The notes beneath the pieces were generated by a model. It ran no database searches. It was not told the origin of the DNA and was given only the letters and a program-made list of their open reading frames with translations. Positions 17,621-25,333 of a DNA stretch of 64,000 nt are shown one piece after another (the stretch's first letter is position 1; every line of letters starts with the position of its first letter). The position numbers and the translations under genes were made by a program. The stretch comes from an uncultured Lachnospiraceae bacterium (GTDB taxonomy: Bacteria > Bacillota_A > Clostridia > Lachnospirales > Lachnospiraceae), in NCBI GenBank assembly GCA_951801245.1, contig CATOMC010000002.1, forward strand, positions 62,001-126,000, in the 5' to 3' direction.

Positions 17621-19042
17621 ATGTTATTTTCCAGTGTGGGATTTTTATTTCGGTTTCTGCCGATTTTCATGATAGTATATTTGATCATGCCCGTCAGATA
17701 TCGCAATATGATACTTCTGGTGGGAAGCCTTATATTTTATGGAGTGGGAGAACCGTATTTTGTTCTTCTACTTGTTTTTTCTGTCCTGATAAATTACGGC
17801 TTGAGCCAGTATATGTTCTGGGAGCCGAAATCTCCACAGAATAACCGTAAAAAAAAGGCAAAAATGCGGCAAAAGCGGGCGCTTATTCTGGCGCTTGTGT
17901 TTGATTTTGGTACCTTATTTGTATTTAAATACTGGGATTTCGTGGCTGGAAATGTGAACAGGCTTACGGGAAGCAGGCTGGTGCCGCTTCTGTCACTGGC
18001 ATTGCCGCTGGGCATCAGCTTCTATACCTTTCAGATAGTGTCTTATCTGATGGACTGTTACTGGGGCAAGGTGTCAAAAAGGGCAAGCCTGACAGCCTTT
18101 GCCACTTATATCTGTATGTTTCCGCAGTTGATTGCGGGACCTATCGTGCGCTACGGAGAGATTTCGGAGCGCATGTCGGAGCGCAGGATCCGGGTCAGAG
18201 ATCTGGAAAACGGGTTGAAGCTTTTTGCGGCAGGCCTGGGACTTAAGGTTCTTCTGGCGAATCAGATCGGCACATTATGGAATACGATTATGAGTGCGGG
18301 GCCGGGCAGTCTGCATGTTCTGGTAGCGTGGCTGGGCGCACTGGCCTATTCCTTCCAGATTTATTTTGATTTCTGGGGATATTCGGTCATGGCCATGGGG
18401 CTTGGCAAGATGTTAGGGTTTCGCATTCCGCGAAACTTTGACGATCCTTATACGTCCCGTTCTCTTGCAGAGTTCTGGAGAAGATGGCATATCACGCTTG
18501 GAAGCTGGTTTCGGGAATATGTGTATATTCCGCTGGGCGGCAACCGCAAAGGAAGTGCGAGAACCATCGGCAATCTTTTTGTGGTGTGGGCGTTTACCGG
18601 GCTGTGGCATGGGGCCGACTGGAACTTTTTGCTGTGGGGGCTTTTATTTTTCCTGCTGATCTCGCTGGAAAAGAAAACCTATGGCAAGTGGATGGAGCGG
18701 TCAAATGTATTGGGACATGTATATACGCTTTTATTGATTCCTGCGACCTGGGTTGTTTTTGCCGTCACGGACATAAGACAGCTTGCAGCCTATCTTGGTA
18801 ATATGATAGGAGTACATTCCGGCAGGATTTTAGTGGGAACAGAGCACTTTAAGCGGTATGTAAACGGGTATGGCATTTTATTAATAGCATGTGTTTTTTT
18901 TGCAACGCCATTCCCGAGAAAGTGGTATCATAAGTGGAAAGACAGATGGTTTATGGTAATTACGCTATTTGTCATATTCTGGTGGTCAGTATATGAGATA
19001 GTGGTTGGCAGCAATAATCCGTTTCTTTATTTTCGATTTTAG
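17621..19042 (+). CDS. MBOAT family membrane O-acyltransferase (AlgI/DltB-like)
   Basis: This polytopic enzyme of 473 residues moves an acyl group across the membrane onto a surface polymer. The conserved MBOAT segment is clear: SLAEFWRRWHITLGSWFREY (His290), then YIPLGGNRKG, then the invariant histidine in FTGLWHG (His330). The N-terminus (LPIFMIVYLIMPVRYRNMILL) matches AlgI-type members. It is followed 30 bases later by an SGNH-hydrolase-like partner. That pair is the standard two-part O-acetylation machine for exopolysaccharide or peptidoglycan. The acceptor polymer is unknown. Confidence 0.92.
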   Translation: MLFSSVGFLFRFLPIFMIVYLIMPVRYRNMILLVGSLIFYGVGEPYFVLLLVFSVLINYGLSQYMFWEPKSPQNNRKKKAKMRQKRALILALVFDFGTLFVFKYWDFVAGNVNRLTGSRLVPLLSLALPLGISFYTFQIVSYLMDCYWGKVSKRASLTAFATYICMFPQLIAGPIVRYGEISERMSERRIRVRDLENGLKLFAAGLGLKVLLANQIGTLWNTIMSAGPGSLHVLVAWLGALAYSFQIYFDFWGYSVMAMGLGKMLGFRIPRNFDDPYTSRSLAEFWRRWHITLGSWFREYVYIPLGGNRKGSARTIGNLFVVWAFTGLWHGADWNFLLWGLLFFLLISLEKKTYGKWMERSNVLGHVYTLLLIPATWVVFAVTDIRQLAAYLGNMIGVHSGRILVGTEHFKRYVNGYGILLIACVFFATPFPRKWYHKWKDRWFMVITLFVIFWWSVYEIVVGSNNPFLYFRF

Positions 19043-19072
19043 AGGTCAAAGGTCTGTGGGCAGAGGGTTAAG

Positions 19073-20266
19073 ATGAGCGAACATAATATAAGAAAATGGT
19101 TGGAAAACATATACAATTGTCCCTATTTGATTTTGATTATGGTTTCTTCGGTGATAGCCATGGTCAGCTTTGATGAAATAGGGGTACGGATTATCGGTGA
19201 TAAAATGACGGAAGAACGGGTCGTTTCCGTGATAGGAGATATCGTCAAGGCAGAGGAACATCAGACCCAGGGAGAGGTTCCTGTGACCGTTGAGGAGATT
19301 CAGGACAGCGCAAATCAAGATGGGGCAGTGCAGGGTGTTCTTCCGGAAAATATGCAGGCAGTACCTGAAAATGCAGGAGAACGCAAGGAAGAAACTGACA
19401 GCATTGAGAGCCCGGATGTACTGAATACTGACACAGAAAGCTTGCAGGAGCAGGATAATCAGGAGGAAATGGTGCGGGGGACCACAAAATTTCTCCCTTA
19501 TGCTCCATTGGAAATAGAATCCAGATATTATTCAGATGCAGGAAAAGTTGCATTGACTACGGAGTATCCCTATGTGTTAGAAAACGATAGTTATTTTAAT
19601 GATGCGGCCTTTCTGGGAGACTCCCGTACGCTTGGCATCTATGACTACGTGGGACTGGATGGTGCAGACTTTTTCTGTGACAACGGCATGACGATCTTTA
19701 AGCTGTTTAAGGACGAGGGTGTGACCGAACAGCGTACCGGACAGAAGGTGGATATTAAGAAAGTACTGCAGGAGAGACAGTACGGCAAAATTTATATCAT
19801 GCTGGGCATGAACGAACTGGGATATGGCAATACCTCCATGTATCTGAAAGAGTATCTGTCGGTGGTGCAGCAGATCAGGGCCTGGCAGCCGGAAGCAGTC
19901 ATCTTTATCATGGCCAATCTCCATGTGAGCCGTGCCAAGAATAATATGGAGACAGAGTTTAATAATATTAACATCAACGATAAAAATGTGGCCTGTGCAA
20001 GAATTGCCAACGGAACGGATATCTTTTATCTGGACAGCAATCCGCTCTTTACGGACAGCGAAGGATTTTTGCAGGCGGAGATGACCTTTGACGGGGTGCA
20101 TCTTTATGCGCAGCATTATGATAAATGGCGTCAGTTCCTGTTAGAGCACGGGGTCGAGAGAACGAATCCGGGTACGTCCGCACCGGTTGTTGTGAATGAG
20201 ACAGGCGATGTGAGCGGCGTGCCGGATACCGGGACAGAGACAGTTACCGAAGAGGGCGCCAGATGA
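19073..20266 (+). CDS. Membrane-anchored SGNH/GDSL-like hydrolase-transferase
   Basis: This 397-residue extracytoplasmic protein has one N-terminal membrane anchor (residues 15-35) and an acidic, low-complexity linker to about residue 140. An SGNH domain follows. Catalytic blocks are FLGDSRTLG (Ser184), LGMNELG (245-250, in place of GxND) and DGVHLYAQHY with the Asp-His pair. It probably completes acetyl transfer from the preceding MBOAT protein to a surface glycan, as AlgX/DltD/PatB-type partners do; esterase activity is the alternative. The stop overlaps the next gene by four bases (ATGA). Confidence 0.8.
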   Translation: MSEHNIRKWLENIYNCPYLILIMVSSVIAMVSFDEIGVRIIGDKMTEERVVSVIGDIVKAEEHQTQGEVPVTVEEIQDSANQDGAVQGVLPENMQAVPENAGERKEETDSIESPDVLNTDTESLQEQDNQEEMVRGTTKFLPYAPLEIESRYYSDAGKVALTTEYPYVLENDSYFNDAAFLGDSRTLGIYDYVGLDGADFFCDNGMTIFKLFKDEGVTEQRTGQKVDIKKVLQERQYGKIYIMLGMNELGYGNTSMYLKEYLSVVQQIRAWQPEAVIFIMANLHVSRAKNNMETEFNNININDKNVACARIANGTDIFYLDSNPLFTDSEGFLQAEMTFDGVHLYAQHYDKWRQFLLEHGVERTNPGTSAPVVVNETGDVSGVPDTGTETVTEEGAR

Positions 20267-20988
20267 TGGAAACAATGCGATTAAACCGGTTCCTGGCGGC
20301 CTGCGGGTTGTGTTCCAGAAGAGATGCGGACAAACTGATCGCGCAGAGGGCTGTGACAGTCAACGGAAAGACGGCAGAACCCGGGGTTAAAGTGACGCAG
20401 CAGGATCAGGTTGCTGTGCGCGGTAAGGTGGTGCAGAGGCGTGACACAAAGATAGTACTGGCTTATTATAAACCTGTGGGGGTCACCTGCACAGAGCGGG
20501 ATGCACATGCACGAAGGATCGTGACGCAGGAACTGAAATATCCGGTCCGTCTGACGTATGCAGGGCGGCTTGACCGGGATTCGGAAGGACTTCTACTGAT
20601 GACCAATGACGGCGGGCTGATCGATGCCATGATGCGCGGCAGCAACGGCCACGAGAAAGAATACATCGTAAAGTCTGACAGGGAGTGGAGCAGACAGGCG
20701 GTTGATGCTATGCGGCAGGGTGTGTACCTGGAAGAACTTAAGACAACGACCAGACCCTGCGAGATAGAACAGACCGGGCCTAAGACATTGCGGATGGTGC
20801 TGACACAGGGATTGAACAGGCAGATTCGGCGCATGTGCCAGACCCAGGGATACCGGATCACAAGCCTTAAGAGAATCCGTGTTATGAACATCGGACTCGG
20901 AACGCTGAAACCGGGAGAATACCGGGAACTTACGAAGACAGAACAGGCCGCACTTTATCAGGAGTGCGGTTTATATACGGACAAGTAG
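20263..20988 (+). CDS. RsuA/RluF-family rRNA pseudouridine synthase
   Basis: This enzyme isomerises a specific uridine in rRNA. It has an N-terminal S4 RNA-binding domain (LNRFLAACGLCSRRDADKLI) and a catalytic motif GRLDRDSEGLLLMTNDG with the essential aspartate. The C-terminal GLNRQIRRMCQTQGYRI and LKRIRVMNIGLG resemble RluF (23S U2604) more than RluB. The length of 241 residues is normal. The start ATG overlaps the upstream stop, and GAGGG lies six bases before it. The exact target is inferred only. Confidence 0.87.
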   Translation: MMETMRLNRFLAACGLCSRRDADKLIAQRAVTVNGKTAEPGVKVTQQDQVAVRGKVVQRRDTKIVLAYYKPVGVTCTERDAHARRIVTQELKYPVRLTYAGRLDRDSEGLLLMTNDGGLIDAMMRGSNGHEKEYIVKSDREWSRQAVDAMRQGVYLEELKTTTRPCEIEQTGPKTLRMVLTQGLNRQIRRMCQTQGYRITSLKRIRVMNIGLGTLKPGEYRELTKTEQAALYQECGLYTDK

Positions 20989-21039
20989 TTGAAATAGGAA
21001 AGTCCCAGGCAATGGGAAGAATGGTGGTGAGACAGCACG

Positions 21040-23007
21040 ATGGAAGACAAGAACAGGAAGCGTATGCGTGAACTTGTTTCTATACTGCGTAAGGCTTCCA
21101 AAGCCTATTATGCGCAGGATACCGAGATGATATCGAATTACGACTATGACAAACTCTATGATGAACTGGCAATGCTAGAAAGCATAACAGGCGTAATATT
21201 AACTGACAGTCCTACCGTAAAGGTGGGCTATGAGGCAGTGGAAGAACTGCCGAAAGAGCGGCATGAAGCTCCGATGCTGTCTCTGGCCAAGACCAAAGAC
21301 AGGGAAGAACTGCAAAGCTGGTTAAACGGCAGGCAGGGGCTGATGTCATGGAAACTGGACGGGCTTACCATTGTGCTGACCTATGTAAACGGCAGACTGA
21401 CAAAGGCAGTCACACGTGGAAACGGCGAAGTGGGTGAGGTGATCACGAACAATGCAAAAGTGTTTCGCAATCTGCCCGTATCCATTCCCTATCAGGGAGA
21501 ATTGATTCTGCGGGGAGAGGCAGTGATTACCTACAGTGACTTCGAAATGATCAATCACGAGATTGAGGATGTGGAAGCCAGGTATAAGAATCCGAGAAAT
21601 CTCTGCAGCGGCAGTGTCAGACAGTTGAATAACGAGATTACAGCCGGCAGAAATGTGCGGTTTTATGCGTTCAGTCTAGTGAAGGCAGAGGATGTGGATT
21701 TTCATGATTCCAGAAGGGAACAGTTTGCTTTCTTAAGCGGACAGGGGTTTGATGTGGTGGAATACCGCATGGTGGATCCGGATACGATTCTGGAGGCGGT
21801 TACTTATTTTGAACAGAAGATCAGTACTTACGATATTCCTTCGGACGGGCTGGTGCTGACTTATGAAGATATGGCTTATGGACGTTCGCTTGGCCGGACG
21901 GCGAAGTTCCCCAGAGATTCCATAGCCTTCAAGTGGGCGGATGAACTGCGGGAGACTACCCTGCAGGAGATTGAGTGGAGTGCCAGCCGAACGGGTCTTA
22001 TCAATCCGGTGGCTATATTTGAACCGGTGGAACTGGAGGGCACCACGGTAAGCCGTGCTTCCGTACACAACATCAGTATTTTAGAAGGATTAGAGTTGGG
22101 AATCGGAGACAGGATTACGGTCTATAAAGCCAATATGATCATTCCTCAGATCGCAGAAAATCTGACCAGGAGTCATAACCTTGTCATACCGGATACCTGC
22201 CCGGTCTGTGGTGAGTCGACTCAGATCAAACAGGTGAATGAGGTGAAGTCTCTGTACTGCCTCAATCCGGACTGTGATGCGAAGAAGATTAAGGCATTCA
22301 GCCTTTTGGTGAGCAGGGATGCGCTGAACGTGGATGGCCTGTCCGAATCTACGCTGGAGAAATTTCTTGCAAAAGGTTTTCTGCATGAGTTTGCGGATCT
22401 ATTTAAACTCTCCCGTTACGAAGAGGAGATCACGCAGATGGATGGGTTCGGGGAAAAATCCTACCGGAATCTGCAGGAGAGCTTAGAAAAGGCAAGGGAT
22501 ACCACGCTTCCCAGACTGCTGTATGGATTGGGAATTGAGAATATCGGCGTGGCCAACGCAAAAATGCTGTGCAGACATTTTCGATATGACCTTTCGGCGC
22601 TTCGCAGTGCTACGCTTGAGGAACTTTCCCAGATCGACGGCATCGGGGAAGTGATTGCATTCAGCATCCGGGCTTTCTTTGATAGTGAGAAGAATCAGGA
22701 GCAGTTGGAGCACCTTTTACAAGAACTTACCATAGTGGTGGAAGTGGTAGAAGAGGGAGTGCAGACGCTTTCTGGCATGAGTTTTGTCATCACGGGAAGT
22801 CTTGTGCATTTTGAGAACAGGAATCTGCTGAAAGAGGAGATTGAGAAAAAGGGTGGTAAGGTGACTGGCAGCGTGACCGGGAAGACCACCTGCCTGATCA
22901 ATAACGATACCACATCCCAGTCCTCCAAAAATAAAAAGGCCAAGGAACTGGGCGTCAGGATTGTGTCGGAAGAGGAATTTCTGGAAGAATATCTGAATGA
23001 CCAATAA
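21040..23007 (+). CDS. ligA: NAD-dependent DNA ligase
   Basis: This enzyme seals nicks in DNA using NAD+. Domain Ia (KAYYAQDTEMISNYDYDKLY) is present, with the adenylation site SWKLDG (Lys105), then the OB fold with SRASVHN. A four-cysteine zinc site follows (CPVCG ... CLNPDC), then HhH repeats and a C-terminal BRCT domain (SGMSFVITGSL). At 655 residues it is close to normal. Some motifs differ from common LigA (YKANMIIPQI where RAGDVIPQV is usual), suggesting a divergent clostridial branch or a second ligase copy. It is complete. A terminator follows. Confidence 0.93.
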   Translation: MEDKNRKRMRELVSILRKASKAYYAQDTEMISNYDYDKLYDELAMLESITGVILTDSPTVKVGYEAVEELPKERHEAPMLSLAKTKDREELQSWLNGRQGLMSWKLDGLTIVLTYVNGRLTKAVTRGNGEVGEVITNNAKVFRNLPVSIPYQGELILRGEAVITYSDFEMINHEIEDVEARYKNPRNLCSGSVRQLNNEITAGRNVRFYAFSLVKAEDVDFHDSRREQFAFLSGQGFDVVEYRMVDPDTILEAVTYFEQKISTYDIPSDGLVLTYEDMAYGRSLGRTAKFPRDSIAFKWADELRETTLQEIEWSASRTGLINPVAIFEPVELEGTTVSRASVHNISILEGLELGIGDRITVYKANMIIPQIAENLTRSHNLVIPDTCPVCGESTQIKQVNEVKSLYCLNPDCDAKKIKAFSLLVSRDALNVDGLSESTLEKFLAKGFLHEFADLFKLSRYEEEITQMDGFGEKSYRNLQESLEKARDTTLPRLLYGLGIENIGVANAKMLCRHFRYDLSALRSATLEELSQIDGIGEVIAFSIRAFFDSEKNQEQLEHLLQELTIVVEVVEEGVQTLSGMSFVITGSLVHFENRNLLKEEIEKKGGKVTGSVTGKTTCLINNDTTSQSSKNKKAKELGVRIVSEEEFLEEYLNDQ

Positions 23008-23011
23008 ATAT

Positions 23012-23041
23012 AACCACTACCAAACCGGTAGTGGTTTATTT
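23012..23041. terminator. Shared terminator of ligA and metA
   Basis: A ten-base perfect stem AACCACTACC (23012-23021) pairs with GGTAGTGGTT (23027-23036) around a five-base loop and runs into TATTTTCT. It lies between convergent genes and the flanks are T-rich on both strands, so it can serve both. Confidence 0.85.
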
Positions 23042-23056
23042 TCTGCTTGTACGTGA

Positions 23057-23971
23057 TCAGATCTCACGCAGATCATACGGCGTGGTCTGGTAGACGTAGT
23101 AATTGAGCCAGTTGGAATACAGAAGCTGTCCCGTGGAGCGCCAGTTGACGATAGGCGTTTTCGTGGGGTCGTCATCCGGGAAATAATTGGCAGGGACTTT
23201 AGGGTTCATGCCTTTATTCTTATCACGATAATATTCCTGTGCCAGTGTGTCGGAGTCATATTCCGGGTGGCAGGTGACAAAGAAATGCCGGCTGTCGGTC
23301 GTTTTAATGATCGTGACGCCAGCTTCGTCGGAAATTGCCATCAACTCCAAGTCAGGCACAGAAGCGATCTGAGAGGCTTCAATACCCATGGCACGGGACT
23401 GGGGCGCATAGAAGATATCATCGAATCCCCGGAAAAGAGGAGATGTTTTCTTCACGATCTTGTGGGCATAAACGCCGGAGAGTTTTTCCGGTAGGTCATC
23501 CCGTTCCAGACCATAGAAATAATACAAGGCGGCATAAGCGCCCCAGCAAAGATGCAGGGTGCAGTGCACATGCTTTTTGCCCCATTCCATGATGGTACAG
23601 ATCTCGTCCCAGTAATCCACCTTTTCAAAACGTATATAATCAAGCGGCGCACCGGTAATGATCATGCCGTCGAAGTTTCGGTCCTTAATCTGGTCAAAGG
23701 TAGTATAGAAAGACTCCATGTGGTTGGAATCCGTATGCTGCGGCGTGTAACTGGCCGTCTGCAGGAATTCTACATTTACCTGCAGGGGAGTATTGGAGAG
23801 TTTACGCAGAAGTTGCGTCTCTGTGATCTCCTTCGTGGGCATCAGATTTAATATGAGCACGTTAAGAGGGCGGATATCCTGATGCATGGCACGAAATTCG
23901 GTCATGACAAATATATTTTCATTCTCAAGGATTGTAGTGGCCGGTAAAGAATCTGCGACTTTAATAGGCAT
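23057..23971 (-). CDS. metA: Homoserine O-acyltransferase (MetA)
   Basis: This enzyme acylates L-homoserine in methionine synthesis. At 304 residues it aligns along its length with E. coli MetA: start MPIKVADSLPA, nucleophile Cys142 in LHLCWGAYAAL, and the His/Glu pair in TCHPEYD. Position 111 selects the acyl donor in this family (Gly for succinyl-CoA, Glu for acetyl-CoA). Here the residue is Asp (GAPLD), which is neither. An acetyl donor seems more likely because the residue is acidic. A longer frame exists upstream, but ATG 23971 has GAGG nine bases away and matches the family start. Confidence 0.93.
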   Translation of the reverse strand: MPIKVADSLPATTILENENIFVMTEFRAMHQDIRPLNVLILNLMPTKEITETQLLRKLSNTPLQVNVEFLQTASYTPQHTDSNHMESFYTTFDQIKDRNFDGMIITGAPLDYIRFEKVDYWDEICTIMEWGKKHVHCTLHLCWGAYAALYYFYGLERDDLPEKLSGVYAHKIVKKTSPLFRGFDDIFYAPQSRAMGIEASQIASVPDLELMAISDEAGVTIIKTTDSRHFFVTCHPEYDSDTLAQEYYRDKNKGMNPKVPANYFPDDDPTKTPIVNWRSTGQLLYSNWLNYYVYQTTPYDLREI

Positions 23972-24085
23972 AGGAAGAAACCTCAACTTTCTGATTTGAT
24001 CTACATCATAGTATTTATAAGACTGTAAACAATATAATATAAAATATATCATAAACAGACAGGTCGTGCAAGTTGCGGCATGATC

Positions 24086-24403
24086 TTATATATTCTCTTT
24101 TTCCCGAAACTGTCGGATGCTATCAGCCCTGGCCGCAGATAGATGCCAGCGGTCTAAAATCTCATAATTTTGCTCGGATTCTATTTTATTCTTAAGTTCT
24201 GGCGGAACTTCACCAAGATGCTCCAGAAGCTGAAGAATATATTCTGCTTTTCCGTGCTTCTGTGTGTGCACCTGCATCTCGATACCGATTCGGGTATCAT
24301 CGTTTAATATCAGCAGTACATCGCTCAGGAACTGTTTCCTGACAGCCTCATGTGCAAACAGTTCCTTGAAGGCATCGTCTGCCTTTAATGAAATCTTCTT
24401 CAT
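24086..24403 (-). pseudogene. Decayed Rpn/PD-(D/E)XK transposase-like nuclease remnant
   Basis: This 105-residue frame joins pieces of the Rpn-type recombination-promoting nuclease family. The N-terminus (KADDAFKELFAHEAVRKQFLS) and the nuclease segment LNDDTRIGIEMQ are family-like. The usual ~30 residues between them are missing, and the long middle after EMQ is gone; the tail SEQNYEILDRWH follows almost directly. Full members are around 300 residues. It is therefore most likely an internally deleted relic. The reading frame is still open, so a residual product cannot be excluded. Confidence 0.65.
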
Positions 24404-24705
24404 GTCTGAAAGGTAAGAGTACTTGATTTGACATATTATTGTTATCTAAAAAATGTTATATTTTGAGGCCGATTATAAAAGGGCATCATTGTCTTGTCAA
24501 GGAATTTTCATAATATGATCAGAATTCTTTTCAGCCGCATTTTTTTATGCATTATTTAATGCATTTTTTCATAAAGAAAAGGGTTTGCATAATTACAGAA
24601 TTTGCATTATAATTTAATTGGACTGCACAATCTGCCTTGTTTGTGGCAAAGCAGATGACGACGTATACGGCAGGAAGGATTTTCTTAAAGGGGATTGAGT
24701 GTATT
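24404..24705. other. AT-rich intergenic region with an 18-base palindrome
   Basis: About 300 bases lie between the Rpn remnant and the next gene. The stretch is much richer in A and T than the surroundings. It holds the perfect palindrome ATGCATTATTTAATGCAT (24547-24564) flanked by T-runs, and then a near-consensus promoter. I see no further gene in it. Confidence 0.6.
24585..24613 (+). promoter_or_regulatory. Promoter of the two small genes
   Basis: TTGCAT (24585-24590) and TATAAT (24608-24613) are exactly 17 bases apart. TTTGCAT occurs twice, once in each box region. Predicted transcription starts near 24620, which gives an 86-base leader to the first small gene. Confidence 0.7.
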
Positions 24706-24996
24706 ATGGAGACAGCTTATCAGAAAGTGAAAGTACATAATGAATTGGAATGGTGTCAGGTGACAGATATGGCTACCAAGGAGAAGATTGAGAAGGTTCT
24801 TTTAAAACACAGGGTGTCCTATTTTGTTAAGTGGGAGAAGCCCAAATTGTTTTCTAACGACAAATTTGGCACCTGCATATTCTGTGTCAATCAGCTTCAA
24901 AAGGAAGCGGCGGATGAGGCCATTCAGGATCTGACAGAGGAAATCAAGGGAAAGATTCGATTTATTAACCGCAGGGTAGAGAAGACATTTTATTGA
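24706..24996 (+). CDS. Conserved-looking hypothetical protein, 96 residues
   Basis: I do not recognise this family. The protein has mixed helix and strand with a CIFC pair in the middle (FGTCIFCVNQLQ), a central YFVKWEKP strand and a basic end (INRRVEKTFY). An in-frame TTG at 24637 would add 23 residues. I preferred ATG 24706 because the extra stretch is not protein-like and AGGGG lies upstream, though its spacing of about 13 is long. It is followed after 16 bases by a cysteine-rich small gene and is probably co-transcribed. Confidence 0.6.
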   Translation: METAYQKVKVHNELEWCQVTDMATKEKIEKVLLKHRVSYFVKWEKPKLFSNDKFGTCIFCVNQLQKEAADEAIQDLTEEIKGKIRFINRRVEKTFY

Positions 24997-25012
24997 TGGG
25001 AGGAATTGACAC

Positions 25013-25186
25013 GTGAGCATGTGTGATACATGCAGCAATTATCAGTACGACGAAGATTACGAGTGTTATGTTTGCATGGTGGATCTGGATGAAGATGATA
25101 TGAGCCACTTTTTAAGCGGCGGTAATTTCCAGTGTCCTTTTTATCAACTGGACAATGAGTATCTGGTGGTGAGAAAGCAGATGTAG
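25013..25186 (+). CDS. DUF6472-like cysteine-rich small protein
   Basis: This is a 57-residue acidic protein. Five cysteines lie at 4, 7, 18, 21 and 41 (MCDTCSNY, ECYVCMVDLDEDDM, FQCPFY), a layout that suggests a bound metal such as zinc or iron. The ending VVRKQM and the LDEDDM core match what I recall of DUF6472; no search was run. It starts at GTG with GGAGG nine bases upstream; the ATG two codons later has a poorer spacing. A terminator follows. The convergent neighbour is the giant activase-like gene, itself full of cysteine clusters. Confidence 0.7.
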   Translation: MSMCDTCSNYQYDEDYECYVCMVDLDEDDMSHFLSGGNFQCPFYQLDNEYLVVRKQM

Positions 25187-25252
25187 CAACAGTATATTTT
25201 TTCGGAATTTATTTTGCGGGATTTGTCTCGCAGATCCGATGATTAGGAATAA

Positions 25253-25287
25253 CCCCGGCATGGTGTTGCGTGCCGGGGCTTTTTATT
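25253..25287 (+). terminator. Terminator after the small-gene operon
   Basis: CCCCGGCA (25253-25260) pairs with TGCCGGGG (25271-25278) around a ten-base loop and is followed by CTTTTTATT. The convergent gene ends 47 bases further on, so the hairpin may act on both strands. Confidence 0.8.
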
Positions 25288-25333
25288 ACATGCGATAGAG
25301 AAAATATAACAATAATTATTTTATCGATGCTGT

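Noticed and set aside
23972..24085. A SAM riboswitch upstream of metA
   Set aside because: The leader is short and AT-rich, without the GC-rich four-way junction or a terminator.
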